Part shown: positions 55,664-62,252 of the stretch, piece by piece
Numbering within the stretch: position 1 is the first letter of the stretch
Layout of the letters: every line of letters starts with the position of its first letter
Assembly: GCA_001770415.1 (NCBI GenBank)
Contig: MEQX01000004.1
Coordinates: forward strand, 57,305-121,304
Direction of reading: 5' to 3'
Source of the DNA: Betaproteobacteria bacterium RIFCSPLOWO2_02_FULL_63_19
GTDB lineage: Bacteria; Pseudomonadota; Gammaproteobacteria; Burkholderiales; SG8-39
DNA: 64,000 nucleotides
Program-made: the position numbers and the translations under genes
Notes under the pieces: model-generated
Databases searched by the model: none
What the model saw: only the letters and a program-made list of their open reading frames with translations
Told to the model about the DNA's origin: nothing

Positions 55664-56194
55664 ATGCATTCGATGCCAGGCCCCGATTCACCCGCCACGC
55701 CCGCGGGCAGCGCCAGCCACCGCCAGCCGAGACCGACAATCCGGGTCCGTCCCATTGAAGCCGGTGACCTCGCCCAGGTCATTGCGATCGATGCCGAGGC
55801 AAGCGGCATCGATAAAGTGGATTACTGGTATGAACTCTTCCATCGCTACGGAACGCGGGGACGACAACAGCGCTTTTTCCTGGTCGCGGAAGCCGAGGAT
55901 TCCGTTCTGGGTTTCATCATCGGCGAGGTCCGAGACTGGGAATTCGGATCGCCCCCCTGCGGGTGGGTGTTCGGCATTGCGGTGAGGCGTGCCGCCCGCG
56001 TGGGCGGCGTGGGCAGTGAACTGCTCGCGGCAATCCTTGAAAACTTTCGTCGGGCCGGTGTGGAAAAAGTGCGCACGCTGACCACGCGCGACAACAACCT
56101 GGTGCTGTCGTTCTTTCGAAGCCAGGGCATGATGGCCGCACCGTTCATTCCTCTCGAAATGGACCTTCCCGCGGTAAAGGGGGACATATCGTGA
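55664..56194 (+). CDS. GNAT acetyltransferase, BadL-like by context
   Basis: A 176-residue single GNAT protein. The fold is seen in IRVRPIEAGDLAQVIAID, FLVAEAEDSVLGFIIGEV, VFGIAV and the acetyl-CoA loop RRAARVGGVGSELL, then FRRAGVEKVRTLT and FFRSQGM. It overlaps the Rrf2 gene by four bases (GTGA), so the two are co-translated. In Rhodopseudomonas palustris BadL, a GNAT enzyme, acetylates aminobenzoates whose products relieve repression by BadM. The same function here is inferred from the pairing and from the bcr genes nearby. Confidence 0.8.
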   Translation: MHSMPGPDSPATPAGSASHRQPRPTIRVRPIEAGDLAQVIAIDAEASGIDKVDYWYELFHRYGTRGRQQRFFLVAEAEDSVLGFIIGEVRDWEFGSPPCGWVFGIAVRRAARVGGVGSELLAAILENFRRAGVEKVRTLTTRDNNLVLSFFRSQGMMAAPFIPLEMDLPAVKGDIS

Positions 56195-56613
56195 GGCTGC
56201 AGACCAGCACCATGCTCGCGCTGTACAGCATCATCGAGGCGGCCTCGCACCCAGGCAAGCAGGTTTCGGCCGCGGAGATCGCGGAGCGCTACGGCGTGTC
56301 GGCGCATCACCTGGCGAAGGTGCTGCGCGAGCTGGGGCGCGCCGGCCTTGTGGACTCGTCGCGGGGCGCAGGAGGCGGATATCGCTTCTCGGGCAACGCG
56401 CGGCGGCTCACACTCATGGACGTTATCGAGCGCTTCGAGGACATCGGCGCACGCTCCCCGGACCCGGGTACTGCGCAAACCGACCTTGGACTGGCCATCG
56501 CGCGCGTGCTCTCGGAGATCGACGAAATCGCCAAAGCCACGTTTCGCTCGATCACCATCGAAACGCTGCTGAAGCTGGTCGAACGGGCGCGGCGGTCTGA
56601 AACATCAGAGTAG
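56191..56613 (+). CDS. Rrf2 family transcriptional regulator, BadM-like by context
   Basis: A 140-residue winged-helix regulator with the Rrf2 signature: MRLQTSTMLALYSIIEAA, the recognition region SAAEIAERYGVSAHHLAKVLRELGRAGLVDSSRGAGGGYRFSG, then LTLMDVIERFED. It contains no cysteine at all, so it cannot hold an IscR/NsrR-type Fe-S cluster and should sense a small molecule instead. It is translationally coupled to the GNAT gene. BadM, an Rrf2 protein, represses benzoyl-CoA reductase genes in R. palustris; the palindrome at the bcr promoter is the obvious candidate site. GTG start. Confidence 0.85.
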   Translation: MRLQTSTMLALYSIIEAASHPGKQVSAAEIAERYGVSAHHLAKVLRELGRAGLVDSSRGAGGGYRFSGNARRLTLMDVIERFEDIGARSPDPGTAQTDLGLAIARVLSEIDEIAKATFRSITIETLLKLVERARRSETSE

Positions 56614-56614
56614 G

Positions 56615-56884
56615 GATAAGGATATCGATCCCTCGAACATCTTCGAGGTCATCCTGGCGCTCTCGACTCGCCGCGACCCGCCCTCGGACATCGAATTCAT
56701 CGGTCGCACCTGGAGCACGCCGCTCGATCCCACGCTGCGCGAGCCGCCGTGGGAGAACAATCACGCCATCGCGAACGCGCGCGGGTCCCGGGCGTGGAAG
56801 AAGAGCTTTCCGATCGTCCCCGAAGCGAGCCCGGAGCTCAAACGCAAGCTCATGGCAAAGTGGCCGCATCCCTTCAACCGCCGA
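56615..56884 (+). pseudogene. C-terminal fragment of a UbiD-family decarboxylase
   Basis: About 90 codons directly after the Rrf2 stop translate to DKDIDPSNIFEVILALSTRRDP, DIEFIGRTWSTPLDPT, ENNHAIANARG and FPIVPEASPELKRKLMAKWP. This matches the usual end of UbiD/phenolic-acid decarboxylase proteins (D-D-x-N-x-x-x-V-L-W-A-x-x-T-R...DPLDP). There is no start codon region and no N-terminal domain, and the frame runs on into the next gene, so it is a remnant. Some UbiD proteins act in anaerobic aromatic metabolism (for example phenylphosphate carboxylase). Confidence 0.65.
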
Positions 56885-56901
56885 GCGCCGGCGATGAACT
56901 T

Positions 56902-56937
56902 AAACCCTAGCCGAATGATAAGGGTTTTCGGTATAAT
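56902..56937 (+). promoter_or_regulatory. Promoter and inverted-repeat operator of the AbiE-like pair
   Basis: AAACCCT (56902-56908) and AGGGTTT (56921-56927) are an exact inverted repeat with a 12-base spacer, followed at once by TATAAT (56932-56937). The start point predicted from this -10 is the A of the ATG at 56944, so the mRNA may be leaderless. Confidence 0.55.
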
Positions 56938-56943
56938 GCCTGC

Positions 56944-57438
56944 ATGGAATCCCGTGCCAAAGCGGAACAAGCGCCGCATGTTTCCGTGACACAGCTCGCA
57001 AAACGCGAAGGTGTGAGCCGGGCTCGCGTGCTCCAACTGCTCGCCGAGCGTCGCGTTCCCGGGGCGCGGAAAATCGGCCATCACTGGGTCATCCCCGTCG
57101 CCGCCAAGCTCGTGCGGCGTGCCCCGGGCCGCCCGCGAAAGCGGCCACTTGCCGGCGAGCGGCTGTTGCGCTCGTTCGCCAGGCGCTACGTCTGGTGGCT
57201 TTCCCCGGGCGCAGCGCTGGCGAGGCCGAACTTCATCGCCACCCAGGTCATGGAGATGGGCGACTACGACGACGTGCTGGCCCTCGAAGCAACGCTCGGG
57301 CGCGAGGCGCTCGTGCGCGCGCTTCGCGAGGCCGAAGCCGGGCGATTGTCCGAACGATCGTGGATCTACTGGCATCATCGCTTGGGTGTTGCCCGCGCCG
57401 GCCGGATTCCACCCCTGCCCCGGCGCGCGCTGCGCTGA
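56944..57438 (+). CDS. DNA-binding antitoxin-like protein of an AbiE-like pair
   Basis: A 164-residue protein. The N-terminal third is an excisionase/MerR-like helix-turn-helix (VTQLAKREGVSRARVLQLLAERRVPGARKIGHHWVIP), followed by a basic linker. The C-terminal part has conserved-looking RSFARRYVWWL, IATQVMEMGDYDDVLALE, and SERSWIYWHHRLG. Families with this architecture commonly lie upstream of AbiEii-type nucleotidyltransferases. It probably represses its own promoter through the inverted repeat just upstream. The stop is 18 bases before the partner gene. Confidence 0.7.
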   Translation: MESRAKAEQAPHVSVTQLAKREGVSRARVLQLLAERRVPGARKIGHHWVIPVAAKLVRRAPGRPRKRPLAGERLLRSFARRYVWWLSPGAALARPNFIATQVMEMGDYDDVLALEATLGREALVRALREAEAGRLSERSWIYWHHRLGVARAGRIPPLPRRALR

Positions 57439-57456
57439 CCGCGGCGGTCCCGCCCG

Positions 57457-58182
57457 ATGGCAGCGCCGATTGCGAACCTTACGCCGAATTTCACCCGGCT
57501 CCCGCCGGCGCAGCGGCAGCTCTGGCCGGAACTGCGTCCCGGCGTCGATCTCGGCTTCGTGCTTTACGGCGGAACCGCGATCTCGCTTCATCTCGGCCAC
57601 CGCCGCTCCGTCGATTTCGATTTTTTCCATGACCGGGCGCTGGCGCAGGATGAGATCAGGGCCGCGTTCGCGTTCATCCGGCGAGCGACAACGCTGCATG
57701 ACTCAAAGGACACGCTTGTGGTCATGGTGCCGGGTTCCGGACGCGGTTCCGGATCGGTTCCCGGAAAAGCGGGCCGAGACAGCGTGAAAGTGGGCTTCTT
57801 CGGCGGCCTGTCCTTCGGGCGGGTCGCAGACCCGCTGCTCAGCGATGACGGCGTCATGTGGGTTGCCTCGCTCGAGGATCTGATGGCGCACAAGCTGAAA
57901 GTCATCCTGCAGCGAAGCGAAAAGAAGGATTACCAGGACATCGCGGCGATGATCCGGGCGGGCTGCCAGCTGGCACGCGGGCTCGCCGCGGCGCGCCTGT
58001 TCTTCGGCAACGCCTTGCAACCCGCCGCATGCCTCAAGGCACTGACCTACTTCAAGGACGGCGATCTGGGCAGGCTCTCGGGGGCCGATCGGAACACGTT
58101 GATCGAAGCGGCGAAGTCGGTCCGCGCTCTCCCCCGGGTCGCGCTGCGATCGAAGAATCTGGCGCCATCGCCGCTTCGCTGA
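57457..58182 (+). CDS. AbiEii/AbiGii-type nucleotidyltransferase toxin
   Basis: A 241-residue nucleotidyltransferase-fold protein. The core motif is LYGGTAISLHLGHRRSVDFDFF, with the GG...DxD pattern that binds metal and nucleotide; LEDLMAHKLKVILQRSEKKDYQDIAAMIRAG is the typical second block (K for substrate, D/D late). AbiEii relatives transfer nucleotides to tRNA 3' ends and act in type IV toxin-antitoxin and phage-abortive systems. The family match is good; toxicity here is inference. Confidence 0.82.
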   Translation: MAAPIANLTPNFTRLPPAQRQLWPELRPGVDLGFVLYGGTAISLHLGHRRSVDFDFFHDRALAQDEIRAAFAFIRRATTLHDSKDTLVVMVPGSGRGSGSVPGKAGRDSVKVGFFGGLSFGRVADPLLSDDGVMWVASLEDLMAHKLKVILQRSEKKDYQDIAAMIRAGCQLARGLAAARLFFGNALQPAACLKALTYFKDGDLGRLSGADRNTLIEAAKSVRALPRVALRSKNLAPSPLR

Positions 58183-58346
58183 GGGCGCGCGTGGCGCTGT
58201 TGCCGAACGCGGGGCGCCACGCCGCTCGATTCCCGCCCCATGTACAACACCGGCGCTGTTGCGCTACCGTGCATCCTACGGATCCCCGGGTTCGTTCCCG
58301 GACTCGGAAAGCCACCCGGCCAGCAGACTCACGAAGGAGCAACCAC

Positions 58347-58670
58347 ATGCCGACCGATGCCGAAGAGATCTTCCCGCCTATCAGGCGCTGGAGAGCGAGC
58401 GGGCTGCAAGTCGCGCTCGCGACCGTGGTGCAGACCTGGGGCTCCTCGCCGCGCCCCGAGGGCAGCCACCTGGCGGTGAACGAGCGCGGCGAATTCGTCG
58501 GCTCGGTCTCGGGCGGCTGCATCGAGGGCGCGGTGGTGACCGAGGCGCTCGAAGTGCTCGCCGAGGGCAAGCCGCGCAGCCTCGAATTCGGCGTCTCCGA
58601 CGAGCAGGCGTGGGAGGTGGGGCTCGCCTGCGGCGGACGCGTGCGCGTGTTCGTGGAGCGGCTCGAATGA
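58347..58670 (+). CDS. XdhC/CoxI-family protein, N-terminal domain only
   Basis: A 107-residue stand-alone XdhC_CoxI domain. It has VALATVVQTWGSSPRPEGSHLAV, FVGSVSGGCIEGAVV and the cysteine segment LACGGRVRVFVE. XdhC proteins bind the molybdenum cofactor and help its sulfuration and insertion into xanthine-oxidase-type hydroxylases. GGAGCAACC precedes the ATG (58347). The stop overlaps the next gene in ATGA. The usual single XdhC chain is split here in two genes. Confidence 0.85.
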   Translation: MPTDAEEIFPPIRRWRASGLQVALATVVQTWGSSPRPEGSHLAVNERGEFVGSVSGGCIEGAVVTEALEVLAEGKPRSLEFGVSDEQAWEVGLACGGRVRVFVERLE

Positions 58671-59362
58671 AGTGGGCGACCTGGGAGCGGCTCGATGCCG
58701 CCGCCGCGGCGGGGATCTCGGCGGCGCTGGTGACGCGGCTCGCAGACGGCGCGCAGAGCCTCTTCGACGGCGAGCGCTGGCAGGGCGCACTCGATCTCGC
58801 GGGGGAGCAGCGCGCCGCGGTGCGCCGCATGCTGGCGGCCGACAAGAGCGGCATGCTCGCCGGCGCGGAGGGGCTTTTCGTGCGCTGTTACGCGCGCGCC
58901 CCGCGCCTGGTGGTGGTCGGTGCTGCGCACATCAGCCAGTTCTTGGCGCCGATGGCGACGCTCGCCGGCTTCGAGGTGATCGTGATCGATCCGCGCCGCG
59001 CTTTTGCGAGCGCCGAGCGTTTTCGCGGCGTGACGCTGATCGATGCCTGGCCCGACGAGGCGCTCGAGCAGGTGCGGCTCGACGCGACCAGCGCGGTGGT
59101 GACGCTTACCCACGATCCGAAGCTCGACGACCCGGCGCTCATCGCCGCGCTCGCCAGCCCTGCCTTCTACATCGGCGCGCTCGGCAGCAGCCGCACGCAC
59201 GCCAAGCGCATCGCGCGGCTCACCGAGGCCGGCCTCGGCGACAAGGCCGGCCGCATCCACGCGCCGGTCGGACTCGACCTCGGCGGACGCGCGCCGCGGG
59301 AGATCGCCGTTTCGATCCTCGCCCAGGTGATCCAGGTGCGCTACCGCGGCGAGGGCTCGTGA
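58667..59362 (+). CDS. XdhC-family protein, Rossmann C-terminal domain
   Basis: A 231-residue protein whose C-terminal half is the XdhC Rossmann domain: LVVVGAAHISQFLAPMATLAGFEVIVIDPR, AVVTLTHDPKLDDPAL, YIGALGSSRTHAKRIARL and IHAPVGLDLGGRAPREIAVSILA. The first about 80 residues carry a second, degenerate N-terminal part (WERLDAAAAAGISAALVT). It overlaps its neighbours on both sides (ATGA, GTGA), so it is part of a four-gene coupled operon. Confidence 0.86.
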   Translation: MKWATWERLDAAAAAGISAALVTRLADGAQSLFDGERWQGALDLAGEQRAAVRRMLAADKSGMLAGAEGLFVRCYARAPRLVVVGAAHISQFLAPMATLAGFEVIVIDPRRAFASAERFRGVTLIDAWPDEALEQVRLDATSAVVTLTHDPKLDDPALIAALASPAFYIGALGSSRTHAKRIARLTEAGLGDKAGRIHAPVGLDLGGRAPREIAVSILAQVIQVRYRGEGS

Positions 59363-60573
59363 GCTTCGATTCCCGCGCGCTGCGCCGGCAGTTTCCGCTC
59401 TTCACCCGCCAACCGGCGCTGCATTACCTCGACAATGCGGCCACTGCGCAATTGCCGCAGGTGGTGCTCGATGCGCTCATCGCGCACGAGACCGGGCGGC
59501 GCGCCAACGTGGCGCGCGGCGCCTATCCGCTCGCCGAAGAAGCGACCGAAGCCTACGCCCTCGCGCGCGAGCGCGTGCGCCGCTTCCTCAATGCCGCGAG
59601 CGTCGCCGAGGTGGTGTTTACCTCCGGAACCACCGCGAGCATCAACTTCTTCGCGCATGGCTTCGGCGCGCGGCTGGGGGCCGGCGACGAGATTCTCGTG
59701 AGCGAAGCCGAGCACCACAGCAATTTCGTTCCCTGGCAGCAGCTAGCCGAGCGCAGCGGCGCGCGGCTGCGCCTGCTGCCGCTCGCCGCCGACGGACGCA
59801 TCGACGCGGCGCGCATCGAGCAGTTCGTCAGCGCGCGCTTGAAGCTCGTCGCGATCACCCATTGCTCCAACGTCACCGGCGCGCTCACCGACTTGGCCGC
59901 CGTGGTGCGCGCGGCGCACGCGGTCGGCGCACGCGTCATGGTGGACGGCGCGCAGGCCGCGCAGCACGGCGCGCCGGACGTGCAAGCGCTCGGCGTCGAT
60001 GCGTACGCGTTCTCGGGCCACAAGTGTTTCGGGCCGAACGCCATCGGCGTGCTGTGGGTGCGCGCAGAACTCCTCGAGACGCTGCCGCCCGTGTTCGCCG
60101 GCGGGGGCATGGTGGGTCACGTGAGCCTCGCCAAGACCACTTACGCCGAGCCGCCCGCGCGCTTCGAGGCGGGGACGCCGCCGATCGCGCAAGCCGTGGG
60201 TCTGGGCGCGGCGCTCGAGTGGATGGCCTCGCTCTGCTGGCCCGAGATCCGCGCGCACGAAGAGCGCCTCGGCCGCTGCCTGCTCGATGCGCTCGCGGCG
60301 ATGCCCGACGTCAGGATCCTCGGGCCGCGGGAAATGCGCGAGCGCCTGCCGATCGTCGCCTTCGCCGTGGACGGCGTGCACCCGCACGACCTGACCCAGG
60401 TGCTGGGCGACTACGGGGTGTGCCTGCGCGGCGGCCATCATTGCGCGCAGCCGCTGCACGCGGCCTTCGGCCTCGAGGCGAGCGCACGCGCGAGCCTGGC
60501 GCTTTACAACGATGACGCGGACATCGACGCGCTCCTTGCCGGGCTCGATCGAGCGCGCACGATGCTGCGATGA
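59359..60573 (+). CDS. Cysteine desulfurase, SufS/CsdA type
   Basis: A 404-residue class V PLP enzyme that releases sulfur from cysteine as a persulfide. Visible are YLDNAATAQLPQVVLDAL, TSGTTASINFFAHG, EAEHHSNFVPW, VMVDGAQAAQHG, the PLP lysine in FSGHKCFGPNAIG, and the catalytic cysteine in RGGHHCAQPLH. GTG start within GTGA after the XdhC gene. Its location with xdhC genes points to sulfuration of the molybdenum cofactor, as for NifS4 with XdhC in Rhodobacter, rather than general Fe-S assembly. Confidence 0.87.
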   Translation: MSFDSRALRRQFPLFTRQPALHYLDNAATAQLPQVVLDALIAHETGRRANVARGAYPLAEEATEAYALARERVRRFLNAASVAEVVFTSGTTASINFFAHGFGARLGAGDEILVSEAEHHSNFVPWQQLAERSGARLRLLPLAADGRIDAARIEQFVSARLKLVAITHCSNVTGALTDLAAVVRAAHAVGARVMVDGAQAAQHGAPDVQALGVDAYAFSGHKCFGPNAIGVLWVRAELLETLPPVFAGGGMVGHVSLAKTTYAEPPARFEAGTPPIAQAVGLGAALEWMASLCWPEIRAHEERLGRCLLDALAAMPDVRILGPREMRERLPIVAFAVDGVHPHDLTQVLGDYGVCLRGGHHCAQPLHAAFGLEASARASLALYNDDADIDALLAGLDRARTMLR

Positions 60574-61037
60574 GCGCGGCCGAGCTCTATCAGGCCGCGC
60601 TCAAGTCGCTCGCGCAGGAGGCGAGCGGGCACGGCCGGCTGGACGCCCCCGGCGGACGCGCGCTCGCCGACAATCCGCTCTGCGGCGACCGCGTGGAGAT
60701 GGAGGTCAGCCTCGCCGAGGGCCGCATCGCGGCGCTCGCGCACCGGGTGCAAGGCTGCCTGCTGTGCCGCGCATCGGCCTCGGCAATCGGCCGGCGCGCC
60801 CCCGGCGCGACGCCCGAGGAAGTCGAGCGCATCGCCGGCGCGCTGCAGGCGATGCTCGAAGGTTCGCCGCCGCCGGGGTGGGATTCGAGCTGGGACGAGC
60901 TTGCGGCGTTCGCGCCGGCGCAAGCCTATCGCAGCCGCCATGGCTGCGTGTTGCTGCCGTTTCGCGCGCTGCTCGAGGCGCTGCGCGCCGCGAGGGCGGG
61001 GGTGGATGACGGGCACATGTCCGGCCGGGAACAGTAA
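60570..61037 (+). CDS. IscU/SufU-like sulfur acceptor or scaffold
   Basis: A 155-residue NifU-N/SufU-like protein. The three expected ligand cysteines are in NPLCGDRV, GCLLCRAS and RHGCVLLPF. SufU proteins accept sulfur from SufS-type desulfurases. It overlaps the desulfurase stop in ATGA and is last in the operon. Here it may relay sulfur toward the molybdenum cofactor or to the Fe-S clusters of a molybdenum hydroxylase; which one is not decided by sequence. Confidence 0.75.
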   Translation: MSAAELYQAALKSLAQEASGHGRLDAPGGRALADNPLCGDRVEMEVSLAEGRIAALAHRVQGCLLCRASASAIGRRAPGATPEEVERIAGALQAMLEGSPPPGWDSSWDELAAFAPAQAYRSRHGCVLLPFRALLEALRAARAGVDDGHMSGREQ

Positions 61038-61062
61038 AGGCGATCTGCCAATCGAATTCCCG

Positions 61063-61767
61063 TCAGAACTTCTCGACCCACGGCCTCACCTCGATCTCCC
61101 ATGACCATGCACTGCGGTCCTGTTCCAGAACGTGCAGATAACTGCGCGCGATCGCATCGGGGTCGAGCATCGAATCCGGGGCATTCGCCGGCTCGACGCG
61201 GCCCGGATTGCGGATTCCACCGTCGATTACGAAGTGCGCGATGTGAACGCCCTTGGGCGCGAGTTCGCGGGCCATGCTCTGGGCAAGTCCCCGGAGTGCA
61301 AATTTTCCCATCGCAAAGGATGCGGACTGCGGGTACCCCTTGACGCTGGCCGAGGCGCCGGTGAACAGGATGGCGCCGCTGCCCCGCGATACCATGCGCC
61401 TGGCGGCCTGCTGCGCGACCAGGAAGCCGCCAAACGCGGTCACCGCCAGCGCCTTGGCGACATCGCCGGGATCAATATCGAGGATCGGGCCGCGAACGCG
61501 GTAGCTTGGATTGTAGACGACCACGTCGGGCGATGCGCCAAACCACTCATCGGCCTTTGCGAACATCGACTCGACCCGTGACCGGTCCGACGCGTCGCAT
61601 TCCAGGGCGCACGCATCCAGCTGGTTGGCCAGCGCGGCGAGTTTGCCCGGATTGCGCGCCGCCAGCGCGATGCGCATCCCCCCTTTGTCCGCGAATAGGC
61701 GCGCGACGGATGCACTTAGCCCGTCACCTGCGCCGACGATCAATGCCGTTTTGTGTATGGGCTTCAC
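61063..61767 (-). CDS. SDR family oxidoreductase lacking the catalytic tyrosine
   Basis: A 234-residue classical SDR. The cofactor motif is ALIVGAGDGLSASVARLF; an NNAG-like block reads VVVYNPSYRVRGP. The active-site serine is present in FTGASASVKGYP, but the YxxxK motif reads FAMGK, with phenylalanine in place of tyrosine. The C-terminal part VHIAHFVIDGGI is well formed, so this is not random decay. GTG 61767 is chosen because it places KTALIVGAG at the N-terminus. It is convergent with the SufU-like gene, 25 bases away. Confidence 0.85.
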   Translation of the reverse strand: MKPIHKTALIVGAGDGLSASVARLFADKGGMRIALAARNPGKLAALANQLDACALECDASDRSRVESMFAKADEWFGASPDVVVYNPSYRVRGPILDIDPGDVAKALAVTAFGGFLVAQQAARRMVSRGSGAILFTGASASVKGYPQSASFAMGKFALRGLAQSMARELAPKGVHIAHFVIDGGIRNPGRVEPANAPDSMLDPDAIARSYLHVLEQDRSAWSWEIEVRPWVEKF

Positions 61768-62252
61768 GATTGCTCCCGGTGAAATTGGATGAAATCGAAT
61801 CCTAACTCGTTGTCCGGGTCGAATCGACGGCGACCATGTGGCCCCGGTTTTCAGTTGGCCGACCAAAGCGCCGGCGCAAACCGGGCACTATGGAGATATC
61901 CGCGTAGCGATCCGGCGCAATCGCCCAGCTAAGAACTCGTGAGTGGTCGGTTCTCGGCCTGAACGGACGGTGGGGTTCAGGGCCAACTTGGTCCGCAATG
62001 CGACAATTATCTGACGCTGGCTAGAAATTCCCTGCTGAACTGCAGGTTTCCATTTCCATTGGGGCCGGACTCGACGCATTGCGGCCAATGCCTCCGGTTG
62101 GTCGGGGCGGCGCAGTTGGCCGCAAGCTGCCATATGGCTAATCGTCAGGCCGGCAGAACCAATGGATGGGATGGCTTGTCATGTTGCGTTAAGTTAGTAT
62201 TGAGACGATAACGATAATGAGGGGTGCGTGGAGGCCACGGAACCCGAATACT
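61768..62252. other. Gap between the SDR and the unknown large gene
   Basis: About 485 bases without a recognised gene. An 81-codon leftward open frame (61888-62133) has no ribosome site or known motif. Base composition falls here from the very G+C-rich operon to the left toward the lower G+C gene on the right, so the gap may be a junction. No tRNA or att-like repeat was seen. Confidence 0.4.

Noticed and set aside
58052-60459. Long leftward open frames across the xdhC-desulfurase operon
   Set aside because: Very high G+C makes stops rare in all frames; the rightward genes have clear family motifs and ATGA/GTGA coupling.
61888-62133. Short leftward open frame of 81 codons in the gap before the last gene
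   Set aside because: No ribosome site, motif or coupling to a neighbour; not distinguishable from chance.
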